A DNA stretch of 64,000 nucleotides, from NCBI GenBank assembly GCA_016648135.1, contig JADDOH010004248.1, forward strand, positions 1-64,000, written 5' to 3'. Below the pieces are notes generated by a model that saw nothing but the letters and a program-made list of their open reading frames with translations, made no database searches and was not told the DNA's origin. Below, one piece after another: positions 42,816 to 54,480 of this stretch. Both the position numbers and the translations under genes were made by a program. Source of the DNA: Agrypnia vestita. Its lineage: Eukaryota > Arthropoda > Insecta > Trichoptera > Phryganeidae. Positions within the stretch are counted from its first letter, which is position 1. Each line of letters starts with the position of its first letter.

Positions 42816-45005
42816 TATATTTTTTAAATTCTGTTCATACTTCTTTATTGTTATTCATGAGGAGCAGTTTTGAAGTCTAGAAATAAGGAATTTACAGACT
42901 ATAAAGGAATTTAATTCAAATTTAATATTTATTCAAGCAAATTATTAATATCCTATTTAAATATTATATTCTTAATACATAAACGATATTAATTTATTTT
43001 GTTCTATTAAAATATTTAGTAAATTCAAATGAATCGTCCTCAGGCCAAGACATCAGAAAAAGTAAATAAATAAATATTGCTGACGTAATCACCATCTAGA
43101 CCCCCCGCCCCCCATGTCATCAAAAATAAGCAAAGCAAAGACCCCCCCAAATGACCCCTTTAAGTCGATGAAATTAGTTCGTATATCATTAATCTAAAAT
43201 TACTTTTGGGTTTAAGCGGATAAAATCAACTCAAACAAATGGTTTTTTACTTATAAATTTTCAGCTTAGAAATCCTGCAATTATTACGGTTTACACCCGT
43301 GAATAATCACGGGACTAATAGCCGTAAGTATTATAATAAATATGAAAGCTTCTTCCACAAAAATAGATATAAGAAAAATATGCGTTATCTGGTATTTAAA
43401 CATTTTTCTTATCCTTATCTTAGGTCATCCATGAAGGTGGGCTAGTATCGAATACAAATCTGCCTAATAATCTAACATTATCCTTACAATAGCATTCTGA
43501 TGTCCAATTTTGAAGCATTAATTCCCACTGTGCATCATTGATTTCTAATTAAGACTTTAATGTCTTCTCCGGTTCCTACTCTTAGTTCTAGTTAAGTATC
43601 GCTCTTTAATTGTTATATCTTTTACTACATCCACTACTGCGAATAACAATTTATATAATAAAGATTATAATATTTCAGAATCTATTTTAATTTTTACGAC
43701 GTACTCTCAATGGTTTTACGAGGGTCGTTTGGTTATAAGATACATGTACGTTAAGTGTTCGTTTTTAATTTTTTTATTAAAATTGTTTTGTTTTTATGAT
43801 AAGATAAAAATAAGACAATCACAAAGTCGTACGATGGTGCTGGCATACGTTTAAAAATATAGGACGGCGATAGCGTACGAGATAACGGACAGACGCTTAC
43901 CTACACGCCCACACGCGTTTCCGCACGCCACACTTGAGCGGCAAGGGACCCGCGAGAGGCTTAATGATTGTTAAAATGAGGCGCGTTTGAATGAAAAATA
44001 ATGGTATAGAGGGTATAGACGGTGACATAATTAATGGTTTTTGTTATCATTACATGTTTAATATTATTATTACCTACATGATTAAGTTATTATTTTGTAA
44101 AAATTTGCTGCAAATTGACATTATTTTATCATGAAAAAGGACTAAATGATAAATATCAATATTAAAAGGTAAATGGCAAACATTATAGTACCACGCAGTC
44201 GTATCTAATGATTACCGGAAAATTGCTCGCCAACCTAACCTATGCAATCCAAAGTGACCTAACCTTACCCGACCTAACCTAACCATTATATATACTTTTA
44301 GTCGACATCAATGGTTTGTAAATAATAATTGAAAATACATGTATATATTTTTTAATCTGTAATATCTATTATATTCATGTAAAAAAGGTGCTAAAACATC
44401 CTGGCACGCGATTGGCGATTTCCACACACCGTATCTAGTACCTTATGTACCTACTACTAATAACTAATCATTATCGATTACGAAATATTCGATAACTATT
44501 TTATAAAACGCTAAAACTTGTCAATACCTATATATATTTAAAAATAAATAGATAAATGAATAAGGAATATACAACACAACAATATCACAACAACATTCAT
44601 CTGTATTTTCAATAAAATGCAAAAATATAAATATTTTTTCATTCCAACCATTTCCCTCCAATTTTAAATACTCAATGAATAGGAAAAACTCGGTCTATAA
44701 ACTTTTCATTCAATTTGCACAAGTTGCCCATCGCAAATAGATTAAGGCTATCACCATTTAACACCACATAATCAGATAATAAATAAGTATTATACGGAGA
44801 GTGGTGATAAGGCAGACCGCAACACTAGTAGCAATATGTTAGAAATATAAATTAAATAACATTTTAAAAAACAAACACTTTCAAGGCAGTTTCGAATAAT
44901 CTAATTCTCAATCAATTTTCCAATAAATACGACACGAAGACATCATCAGAACGTTCATATTCTTCTGCGTTTGTGTCTTTTCGATACGAAATTGCAAGGA
45001 CCTTA
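42816..45005. other. AT-rich stretch with GC patch and CCTAA strings
   Basis: No gene recognised. 43840-43970 is GC-richer (ACACGCCCACACGCGTTTCC). At 44230-44285 CCAACCTAACCTATG, GTGACCTAACCTTACC and CGACCTAACCTAACC are interstitial TTAGG-like strings. Confidence 0.5.
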
Positions 45006-45526
45006 TACAGGGAGTCTCATAACAAGTAGCAAAAATTTTACAGATGCATTACTTCCTTTATAACGAGTCGAAAATGTTCAGACAACCATGATCTAATGTC
45101 AATAGTTATGGAGATATGCAGTATCAAATCTTTTTTTTTCCAATGTTTCTAAATTATTTTTTTTAAAAGTTGAACTATTATTACAGTAACTTATATCGAT
45201 TATAAAAAATTCATTCGTTTTAATACAAGTCGAATAAAAAGAGAAAATCTGGCAAAAATAGAAATAAGAATTTTTACAAGGTTTTTATCATTTTATTTAA
45301 GTTGTATCGAAGCGAATGAATTTTCCATAATGGATATAACATACAATAATGATAGTTCAACTTTTTGCAAAAAATAAGTCAGGAATATTGAAAAAATGCA
45401 AACTTTGATATTGCCTATCTCCATATCAATAACAATTGATATTAGGTCATGATTGCGTTTCCGACTCATTATCAAGGCAGAAATCCACCTGTAAGGTATT
45501 TGCTACTAGCTATGAGACATCCGGTA
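45006..45526. mobile_element. Fold-back element, complete reference copy (GTCTCAT subtype)
   Basis: 521 bp. Left end TACAGGGAGTCTCATAACAA, right end TAGCTATGAGACATCCGGTA. The left arm carries GAGTCGAAAATGTTCAGACA, AGTTATGGAGATATGCAGTA and CAGTAACTTATATCGATTAT. The right arm is its reverse complement, turning at about 45270 (AATTTTTACAAGGTTTTTAT). TA flanks both ends, compatible with a TA target. No coding capacity; movement would need a transposase supplied in trans. Confidence 0.92.
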
Positions 45527-46369
45527 TGACATCAAAGAAAAAAACCCTGCTTTCAATACGGAATTGCAAGCAAATACTTTATGACAAGAATGACATCAGC
45601 AAAGTAATGTCGCATTAGCAACAACACCTGGTTATGAACCTTGTGATGGGATCCGAAACGTCAACCAAAAACATCGCAGATACACGGCAGAATAGCCCAG
45701 AAAACTTTTCACAGATGATCAAATTGTAATGCAATCGTGTAGTGTGGGACAAATCAAACACCTAAAATTAATTAAAGTTTTATTAATGAATCAAAATCTG
45801 TGGTGGAAACGAATTCATTATTGCTGAAGACATATTCTGAAATTCGAAATAATCACTCGAGAATCTTCCACTTGTAATTTACTGTAAAACGTGAAGAGTG
45901 CTATAAAATCCTCGATTGAGTGCGATTCTTTCCGTTTCTATAGCCTCGTGACAATTTTAACGTAGTGTATTTTATACACAAAAAGTAATAATATTATTTT
46001 AAAAGATGATAAAAATCAATTTTTCTACGTAACGTAAAAATAACACGTCTCCTAATATATTTTATAATGATAGAAATATTGACATTTGACAGATGTCTTG
46101 ACATTTCTCATACAAATTACTCGTAAATAACTTAATATCTCCCGTCTATTTTGTCTTAGGATATTATTACGATATTTTTATGCTGAGAATAGGGTGGGAT
46201 TATATATTGATCTAATATTCTGAGAATAAAAATGCGCATGAAATCCTGGTGACATCTAACAAATTTAGTTCAAAGTTGAATCTGAGAGATTTTACATTTC
46301 ATAATAATGGTAGCTTTTTTCTGGGTGCAAAGAATAAATATGTCAAACCTAATTTGAAGAGCAGTATAT
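45527..46369. other. Unassigned stretch
   Basis: No gene recognised. GATGGGATCCGAAACGTCAA at about 45645 recalls the GAAGxGxxCCGAAACG strings found near ends of some retroelements. Confidence 0.4.
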
Positions 46370-46990
46370 TGTCAGGAATGGCATACTAAAAAGAATTTAC
46401 GTACTGTCCGAATTCTTTGTAATATATCATAACACTATCGAAACGCCTTTAATAATCCAGGATGATCTACCAGCCTTCGGGATATGTCTACACGTCTAGA
46501 AATGCCTGATAAAATCGAGAAGCAGCGAGGACCTTCTCCGAAACACTACAATTATCTAGAAAGTACGAAAATACTTTCGGGAATAAGTACGACGCCGACC
46601 GCGGCGCAGAAGTTGTAGTGTTGACAGTTCGTTCGGTGCGAAGTCGGCCGCGCAAGATGAAGCCCAGAATCGGGAGGGAATCGAAACGTTAAATAAAACG
46701 AATTATCGAGCGAAGCGATAAATACTGCGAGCGAGAACCAGATGGAATGTTCTAGTGAATTTTAATAATAAAGTGTTCATTTACGAATGATATACAGCGA
46801 AATAGTGTAATTTATAGAATTGCGTTAAGTTTAATTTGTTTTGACTGACTTTGTATATTGAATAGTTAAATTACCATTAATTAATAAATCGCTAATTAAT
46901 TTCCACTGTTATCATTCATTCATCCCATAGCCACGACACGTGACAATTTGTGGGAATAAAAAGGTTCCGGTGTGTTAGTTAAGTTTTTTT
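46370..46990 (+). mobile_element. LTR plus short leader, TGTC...GACA family
   Basis: Starts TGTCAGGAATGGCATAC and ends CCATAGCCACGACACGTGACA (46945). GTGTTGACAGTTCGTTCGGT is the counterpart of GTTGACAGCGGGTTCACACC at 14.3 kb. After the end comes ATTTGTGGGAATAAAAAGGT with TCCGGTG, which resembles the start of a retrotransposon leader. The left flank ATAT and right flank ATTT do not match, so this looks like a 5' LTR whose internal region was lost. Confidence 0.58.
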
Positions 46991-47394
46991 TCGAAAAAAA
47001 AATTGTGTTTGTTTATTTAGTTTGGTTTTTAAATTAATCTCTCTCGATGCGATGGCAAATTCTAATGTATAAAGCACTAAGCAGAAGAAAGTATGTACGA
47101 AATGTATTAGAATCTATTTCTTATCGCAGTAATATAGTTTATGCGCACCTGTAAATGTATATATTCATATTGGTTTTCTTAATGTTAACTTGTTTAAGTG
47201 CTGCTGATAACAAACAGTTAACTGAGTCAAGTCGCCGTTTCCTGAGTGTCAGCTACAATCAGGGTTGCCAATTTCATTTTGATCAAAATTATAATGTTGC
47301 TAATAAAAAATGTATAATATGATTATCTTTCATCCTTTCAGTAAAACAAAAATTTAACAATATCAAAACAACCAACAAAACATATGTAAGCTGA
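46991..47394. other. Unassigned AT-rich stretch
   Basis: No coding or repeat signal recognised after the short LTR leader. Confidence 0.45.
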
Positions 47395-47910
47395 TAATGA
47401 GCCTGTGGAACAAGTCATGAGATTCAGATATTTAGGTGTAGAAATTTGTAGAAATAGCGATCTATTAACTTAAGTTGGAAAGCAAATTAATAAAGCATAC
47501 ACCAAATCAGGGTGTCTCAAGAATTTGGTCTGGAAGAACAAAAATATTCATATTGGTGCGACCTTTTATGACATATGCTGAAGAGACGCGTGCTGACACT
47601 GTCCGCACCAAAGGACTCCTCAGAACATTTGAAATGAAAGTGCTGAGATCCATTACTGGAAAAACTCCACGTGATCGTATCCAAAATGTAGACATAAGGA
47701 AAACTTGCGAAATAGAGAACATAGCACGATGAAGTAGATCCAGAAAGAGACGTAGCCAGAATGGACAGTGCCTACAGCAGCAAATGAAATCCCCTCTGGA
47801 CGATGCCCACCGGGAAGAACACTGAAAAGATGGAGGAATCATCATCCCAAGAGGCGTAGTTTTGTGCACCCCAGATCAACAGATCTACTAAAAGAAAAAG
47901 AAGAAGAAGA
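47395..47910 (+). mobile_element. LINE C-terminal fragment, MTYAEETRADT lineage
   Basis: The frames read FRYLGVEICRNSDLL, QINKAYTKSGCLKNLVWKNK, then (47475-47732) RPFMTYAEETRADTVRTKGL, LRTFEMKVLRSITGKTPRDR and NVDIRKTCEIENIAR, then degraded RRSQNGQC. This is the C-terminal part of a LINE ORF (FKYLGVE, QI.KA...GCL...W.NK, MTYA.ETRADT..T...L...EMK.LR). A frame change splits it near 47475. It ends in GAAAAAGAAGAAGAAGAACA (47896). A second copy is at 51015-51510. Confidence 0.86.
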
Positions 47911-48084
47911 ACACCTTTCTTAAATATATTTAATAATGTTTAATAACAATAGTAGTCTCAAACTCATCCACACTTTAAAATATCACCATAGAGTAATAAA
48001 AGATAAGTCCAAATATTAAATTATCGACAAAATCTCCATCATACATTTTTTTAAAACATAGAGATGCGAACTATTTTCAAACTA

Positions 48085-48180
48085 AGCTATCTATCCTGTC
48101 TCCTGGATTGGTGCTCAAACCATCGACCGTAACAGTTACTAGGCGAGAGTCATGTCCACTAGAGCAACAGGCTACTAGAA
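48085..48180 (-). mobile_element. tRNA-derived SINE fragment
   Basis: Minus strand: GTAGCCTGTTGCTCTAGTGG (box A) then GTCGATGGTTTGAGCACCAA (box B with one change). The layout resembles the type 2 SINEs. Body and tail are not kept. Confidence 0.55.
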
Positions 48181-48424
48181 GGACGGTCTATTTTAGTGTT
48201 AAAAAATAACTAAAATAAATGAAAAATGTATAGAAATGGCTATTTAGAAACAGATTTATTCATTAATGATGCATATAACATATTGTAATAAATACTACGT
48301 CCTATAATAGTATTTATAGAAACCATTACGTAATATATAATAAAATCTTCTTCAAAAATAATTACTTAGTGACAACGTTATTAATATTAATAAAAAGAAA
48401 ACCCTATGTATTTTTTTTTGTATT

Positions 48425-48500
48425 TGTATGTTTATTGTTTATTGAACTATCAATATTTTTCGGCTCCAATAGTCGCTTCATCAGGATAATATTTATATCC
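48425..48500 (-). mobile_element. Retroelement end with CTGATGA...GAAA string
   Basis: On the minus strand the order is ATCCTGATGAAGCGACTATT, GGAGCCGAAAA, then a hairpin TATTGATAGTTCAATA. The same order (conserved string, hairpin, GAAA, second hairpin) occurs on the plus strand at 35352-35410. The pattern recalls Penelope-like element ends. Confidence 0.45.
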
Positions 48501-48579
48501 AGTGTATATGTTAATAATTTGGATAAAAATCATTAAAAAAATAATATTGCTCCATACTCTAGCCAAAAAAGTAAAAATA

Positions 48580-48870
48580 TAATTTTCCTACACATTTATA
48601 TACTGTTGTGGGAATGATAAATGTCAACGATAGATGGCGAAATCGTAATCTAAAGTTGTACATAAATAACATACACACAGCTTTTAACATTTGTTAGATG
48701 TGATGGTCAATCATGGGTAGAGTCGTTACTTGTGTGAAGTGATCACTTGAGTCAGCCATATGACAGGTCGTAAGCCCTGCAAACACCCCTTCAATACCTA
48801 CTTTCCCATATAAATAGTTTCATCTCTGTAATACATCTATAATAATTATAATGTTTATTAATGAAGATTC
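48580..48870 (+). repeat. Interspersed repeat C, copy
   Basis: ATAGATGGCGAAATCG, TGTGTGAAGTGATCACTTGA, GTCAGCC, GACAGGTCGTAAGCCCTGCA and TACCTACTTTCCCATATAAA match copies at 1.1, 4.05 and 28.2 kb. Confidence 0.74.
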
Positions 48871-49099
48871 CTCTGGGATTGTGTTCGTGAAAATTTACTC
48901 AAAAAACACACTAAAAATATTGGAAATTTAAATGTGTAAAGATTCAACTTTATCTCAAATTTGATGGATAATATACTATAGGCAAACAACATTTAAATTC
49001 GGTAACCCTAACACTCATTAGTTAATAAACAGTCTAAGGTCAAAGTGCAGTTCGGTACATATAGGCCAGGTTGTGAATGCAAGAAGTAAGAGATATTAC

Positions 49100-49222
49100 T
49101 TCTTCAAAAATAGCAAAATAATTTTGTGGTGACATTATTAATATAATAAATAAAATTAACTCAGTTTTCACCACTTTTCTTAAAATGGTGAAAACTAAGT
49201 TTATTTTATTTATTATATAAGA
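49100..49222. repeat. Repeat with a long perfect-looking hairpin
   Basis: AAATAAAATTAACTCAGTTTTCACCA in pieces (AAATAAAATTAACTCAG, TTTTCACCA) is inverted 12 bases later as TGGTGAAAA and CTAAGTTTATTTTATTTATT. The stem is about 28 bases with two or three mismatches. The left half, TGGTGACATTATTAATATAA, also occurs at 34597. Confidence 0.75.
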
Positions 49223-49280
49223 GAAATTATATTAGATGAGACTAGGCGATGAGTGAAAGAAATTAAAATATGTCTACTGG

Positions 49281-50499
49281 TTTGGATTAATGATCTAAGT
49301 TACCGGAAAAGTACGTAGTAATTATTAACAAATTATGATTTTCATTGGAAAATATGTTACTAAGATGATTGATGGATTAGATCTGTGACTTTGAGACAAA
49401 CAACATGCGCACGATGGTTAAGTTAATAATAATGCGTATATTAAACTGAATCTATCTCTTATGTAAAAAACTATTATTACATAGTGATGTTTCAATATAC
49501 CTAATGTATTCATAACAAGTATTCTTAACTACATATTTTCTTTAAAAGTATAATGTAAAAATCGAAATGTAATGTATTCTTTAAAATGTAAATTGTTTGG
49601 ATTAATGATCTAAGTTACGTAGTAATTATTAACAAATTATGATTTTCATTGGAAAATATGTTACTAAGATGATTGATGGATTATATCTGTGACTTTGAGA
49701 CCCACAACACGCGCACGATGGTTAAGTTAATAATGCGTATATTAAACTGAATCTATCTCTTATGTAAAAAACTATTATTACATAGTGATGTTTCAATATA
49801 CCTAATGTATTCATAACAAGTATTCTTAACTACATATTTTCTTTAAAAGTATAATGTAAAAATCGAAATGTAATGTATTCTTTAAAATGTAAATTGTTTG
49901 GATTAATGATCTAAGTTACGTAGTAATTATTAACAAATTATGATTTTCATTGGAAAATATGTTACTAAGATGATTGATGGATTATATCTGTGACTTTGAG
50001 ACCCACAACATGCGCACGATGGTTAAGTTAATTATGCGTATATTAAACTGAATCTATCTCTTATGTAAAAAACTATTATTACATAGTGATGTTTCAATAT
50101 ACCTAATGTATTCATAACAAGTATTCTTAACTACATATTTTCTTTAAAAGTATAATGTAAAAATCGAAATGTAATGTATTCTTTAAAATGTAAATTGTTT
50201 GGATTAATGATCTAAGTTACGTAGTAATTATTAACAAATTATGATTTTCATTGGAAAATATGTTACTAAGATGATTGATGGATTATATCTGTGACTTTGA
50301 GACCCACAACACGCGCACGATGGTTAAGTTAATAATGCGTATATTAAACTGAATCTATCTCTTATGTAAAAAACTATTATTACATAGTGATGTTTCAATA
50401 TACCTAATGTATTCATAACAAGTATTCTTAACTACATATTTTCTTTAAAAGTATAATGTAAAAATCGAAATGTAATGTATTCTTTAAAATGTAAATTGT
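49281..50499 (+). repeat. Satellite-like array, four units of about 301 bp
   Basis: Units start at TTTGGATTAATGATCTAAGT (49281, 49596, 49897, about 50198). Each includes TGATTTTCATTGGAAAATAT, GCGCACGATGGTTAAGTTAA, TATTACATAGTGATGTTTCA and ATCGAAATGTAATGTATTCT. The first unit has an extra CCGGAAAAGTAC and an AAT. Units 2-4 differ by only a few bases, e.g. AACACGCGC against AACATGCGC. No coding frame runs through them. Recent tandem amplification is implied. Confidence 0.95.
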
Positions 50500-51014
50500 A
50501 CCGCATTCTGTTATGGACGCTTACACATAAAGTACATGTGCAGTTTTGCCAGATATTTATAAAAAATATATTAATAAAACCTCACTAAGCACAAGAGTAA
50601 GTGTTTTTTTGGAAAAGTATAACGATCGGTATTTATTTATAGTTTTAATAACATTAAAGAAATACTATTTACAAAAAAAAGCAAGACAGACGTTGAAAAA
50701 TTATGTTAAAATTTTCGCGATGGACATAAAATATCATCTGTAGGTTTACACTTTAATCCAGGATCCAAACACATTTGGTTACATCCACATTGAAACTGTT
50801 AAAAATTAAATTCTTAATATATCTGTGTACTGCGAATGACATTGAATGGATCAGTTTTAGGCTTGCGGGCTTTGTAAGGGAAAATTATGCTGTATACCGT
50901 ATGTAAAATGTGTTATTCTGTGTATAAACAACCCTGACTTAGACTATCGTTCTTAAATCATTCTTTAGTTTTCTAGATTTGTGCGATTATGTTACGCTCA
51001 ATTTTGCTTAGATA
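50500..51014. other. Unassigned AT-rich stretch
   Basis: No gene recognised; the 65-codon frame (50546-50743) has no motif and A/T-driven composition. Confidence 0.45.
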
Positions 51015-51510
51015 TCTTTGAGATGTTTGGGCTACAATAAAGTTAGGGAGCAAATTAATAAGGTAGCAGTGATTTCTGGCTGCTCAAAGGAGGCAATATG
51101 GAGGAATAAGCACATGCTGACAGATAGCAAGGCCCAAACCTAGGTTTGTCAGGCCCATTACGACATGTGGTATAGAAACCAGGGTGGACAAAGAGAGGAC
51201 TAAAAGCCTTCTTCCAACGTCTGAGATGAGAGCGACGCATAGCACTACAGCAGGGACGACTCCTGAAATAAGAGAGACCTCTGAGACAGAAGATATCGTG
51301 AGATGGGGTATGAAAAGACGGCGGTACTGGAGAGACCGAGTGGATAGGATGGATAATGCAAGTATTCCCCATGTGGTCGCCCACAATATATCGGGACAAC
51401 GCAAGCCAGGAAGTCCTCCAAAAAGGTGGAAAGATAGCTGGTGCTCCAATTTCCAAGAGATCGGCTCCCGCTCAGTAACAAATCTATGATCTAGAAGAAG
51501 AATAAGAAGA
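51015..51510 (+). mobile_element. LINE C-terminal fragment, same lineage as 47395-47910
   Basis: Broken frames give REQINKVAVISGCSKEAIWR, NKHMLTDSKA, then (51184-51489) TSEMRATHSTTAGTTP, IRETSETEDIVRWGMKRRRY, WRDRVDRMDNASIPHVV and PGSPPKRWKDSWCSNFQEIG. The WR.HV.RMD and G.PPKRW.DSW endings are diagnostic of LINE C-termini. It closes in GAAGAAGAATAAGAAG. Several frame changes. Confidence 0.85.
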
Positions 51511-52311
51511 TCGTCGAAATATTTTCATTGGTTGTAAATCTATTCTAATACAATCGGTAATGGTACTTTCCCAATTAATAATTAATCAACGATAGCCTGA
51601 GGGTTCTAGAGAGCTGAAACGTAGAGGTAACAGATAATCCAGTTCAATATAGAGACTGATTGTAATCCGCATGGGTTTTTCCGCAGACCTTACCACACCC
51701 CCGAAAAAGAATTTGATGCCAGCAATGACGCCGGAAAACGTTAATTAAAATTCCGTTTATTTGAGCAGTTGAATTCGCTTCATGTCCTTGTATTTAGTGA
51801 ATTAAACAGACACCCACAATCCAAAAAGTTTCCACCATCATTGGTATCCAATACCACAACAATAAGCTATTTTAGCTTTAGTCTATTTATTCTCCGGTAC
51901 CTTCCCGCATCCAACGCAGCCAATCATCCAAATGCATTCATCTAATGCTGCAATATTTTCAAAACCTACATTACATCTGGGTACGGAGGAGTGTTTTTTT
52001 ATTTTAATTGACGCCTAAACTTACCATTCTACTACATATATACACAATTTATCTCGTAACAAGTATAGTTTCGAGAGGGGCAGTCCCTCTCATCGTCAGA
52101 AGTAATTAATAACTAACCTAAATACAGAGTGTCTTCAATCTATTCAGGTAGTGGTTATTTTTGTGTTTTTTTTGTTATCAAGGGAAACAAGCAGAATAAT
52201 GGGGTCACCTTGTGGAATGTGATTCATGAGTATTTTCTTCAAATTCAAATTATTTTTTCTCTTGTACTATTATTATTATTAATTGTACCGAGAAGATATT
52301 TTATTCTTATT
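51511..52311. other. Unassigned stretch
   Basis: No gene or repeat identified. GAGAGGGGCAGTCCCTCTC (about 52074) is a small perfect dyad. Confidence 0.45.
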
Positions 52312-52640
52312 ACTCCCTTTCTTTTAACTCGTAGCGTCTGCTTGCTTGCTTGTCTGACGAAAAAACTTTGGATCGATTTTTAACCCTTTTCTCGTGATCA
52401 AATCGAGCTGAAACTTTGCAGGCAGACTCGTGGCGACGATAAAAATGATGTAACAAATTTTCGTTTTAAAAAAATTAATAATTATAGAATAATTTTGGAT
52501 TTTTAGAAATTTGAATGGCTTTTTCAAATTGGAGTCATTGTATATGAGTAATTAGCCCGACGCGTGTATAGACACGAAACCTGATTCAAAGCGAAAGGGA
52601 GTATTGTAAAAACTCGGTTTTTATGGGTTATTTTTTTTTT
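52312..52640 (+). mobile_element. ACTCCCTTT...AAAGGGAGT repeat, compact copy
   Basis: Core 52312-52602: ACTCCCTTTCTTTTAACTCG to GCGAAAGGGAGT, a 10-base inverted terminal repeat. It contains GGATCGATTTTTAACCCTTT, ATCGAGCTGAAACTTTGCAG and CCCGACGCGTGTATAGACAC. AAAACTCGGTTTTTATGGGT beyond the core also occurs next to the 18.7 kb copy, so the unit may extend further. Confidence 0.74.
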
Positions 52641-53335
52641 AATTTTCATCTTCTCAATTGTTTCTTGTGTTACTTTCATTTTCTTGTTGTTTCGGGGGCT
52701 CTCTGGGAAGCAGGTGCGACTCTACTCCTATCAAAATGCGCATAATTCAATAACACAATTTAGAAGATTTTTGATGCCGACGGGGAATCAAATCAATCGT
52801 GCCTCCATCGCGTTAAATCGAACGACAGGAAATGGAGTAGGCTTCGGTTGCTGTAAAATAAAAAACATGTGAAAAGTTTGAGCGAACGCGGCTTGCATCC
52901 AATGGCGGCGTTGGCACCATTGACGACGTCTTAATATTTACACACGGTGTAAATATCGATTAAGACTCTGCTATAACGACTGTCCATAATTTTGCATATG
53001 TGTTACGAGTTTAATAACTGGTTTTAGCTTTTTGCTCGCTCCGCGGGAGAGATAAGGTAATTGCTTCACTCCGTCCCCTTTGCTCTTCCACGGCGTAAAT
53101 TGGATGATCTACAAGATGTTTATACAAAAATCTTGATTCCTCGATTGACGACTCGTGATTTAGGGTGTGTATGCCGGACAAGTACCTGCGAGAGCGAGCG
53201 CAGAGGGAACACTCCAGGTGTTCAATTATTATTTGTATTTCGTAGCTAGACATAAAGTAGTAAAGACAACACTGGAGTCTAGATCGGGCAATGTATGTCT
53301 GGCAAGCAACGACATGCACGCATTCGTTCTTCGCA
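52641..53335. other. GC-richer unassigned block
   Basis: ATCCAATGGCGGCGTTGGCA, GCTCGCTCCGCGGGAGAGAT and GCGAGAGCGAGCGCAGAGGG stand out. Many overlapping short frames exist on both strands but none is a recognisable protein. Possibly the decayed body of the mariner-like copy that follows, or host sequence. Confidence 0.35.
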
Positions 53336-53339
53336 TCGG

Positions 53340-53455
53340 TTCAGGGTTATTTGCCAACAGCGTTCTCGCCCGACATGGCTCCGCGTGAATTTTGGCTATT
53401 CCCCAAATTAAAAAAAGTGTTCCCAACAATAGCCGGACTGCTGGGAAGTGCGTAA
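53340..53455 (+). pseudogene. Mariner-like transposase fragment
   Basis: One frame reads YLPTAFSPDMAPREFWLFPK, then LKKVFPTIAGLLGSA and a stop. YSPDMAPCDFWLFPKLK is the well-known segment of mariner-family DDE transposases just before the third catalytic residue region. Here Cys is replaced by Arg and Asp by Glu. No full upstream catalytic domain or terminal repeats can be recognised. It is a dead fragment, and the motif itself is clear. Confidence 0.8.
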
Positions 53456-54480
53456 GTATAGTGAGTATAAATAAATGTGTTTCTGCTGACCAAAGGTTCA
53501 ATATTTTTTAACATAAATTGTTTATTTTTTTTTAATTAGCTAGCGGACTCGGGTATGAAAGTGAGAAAATAATGTGTTGATTAAATATTTGAACTTCATA
53601 TTATAAATAAACTCTTTATATCTAAGAAATACTTGTTATCTATCAATTTACTCTTTTTTATTTCTCATTTTAATGTATTTGTGTACCTATACCGTACCAA
53701 TAACTATTTTCTAAACTAACAATCAAATGCACTTTTTAATTGCACCTAATATGTACCTACATTATTAATTAATACATCCGTAAGCAGCCATTTTATAAAT
53801 AAAATTAATACTAATTAATGTTTACTTACAGAAGTCAAATGTTTATGTAAATTTTCAATGCGAGATACATATGCTCAAGTATTCATAACAACATTTCAGA
53901 CAAATGCATACGCCAGTCCTCCATCTTGCAAACATGTCAGTCATTTTCCGAAATGGCGGCAGTCGCAAATAAGAATAGCCTACTTTCAACACTAATTCAT
54001 CTCTTTATTATTCATTTATTTCAGATGTTATACACAAGATCACAAGTTTTTTATTACACTGACTTAGAAAGAATGTTTATGCTGCTTCATAACACATCAA
54101 TTATTTACTATTTTAGAAAATATAGGCATTATTAGAACATACATATGTTATTTGCATGTGTTCCATACGCCATAAATGCTATAAAACTTCCTAGTTCGGG
54201 GGAATTTTCATGCATTTACAATGTTTTCTTGTAAATCTAAACCATTATTATGTAGATAAATGTGTACTAAAGAAATTAACAAAAGGTTATTTATAGAATC
54301 AATTAAATTTGTCAGGTTTTCAAAATACTTCGTATTTGCTATAGACTTGCAGTTTTAATTAATACGTGTGTGTTTTTTTATTTACTCACATGTTTTATAC
54401 GGTTATCAGTTTCATCTGCAAAGTGTGATACATGCGTAAAAAGCTTTCATTTTAAACTAGAATGCTCTTTAACAAATAGT
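53456..54480. other. AT-rich stretch, nothing certain
   Basis: No gene recognised. A frame at 53926-54135 contains SEMAAVANKNSLLSTLIHLF behind TTCCGAAATGGCGGCAG, an ATG in a CG-containing setting, but it soon becomes low complexity. Confidence 0.4.

Noticed and set aside
51055..51481. Minus-strand ORFs of 78-133 codons
   Set aside because: Antisense shadows of the LINE C-terminus, which carries the recognisable motifs on the plus strand.
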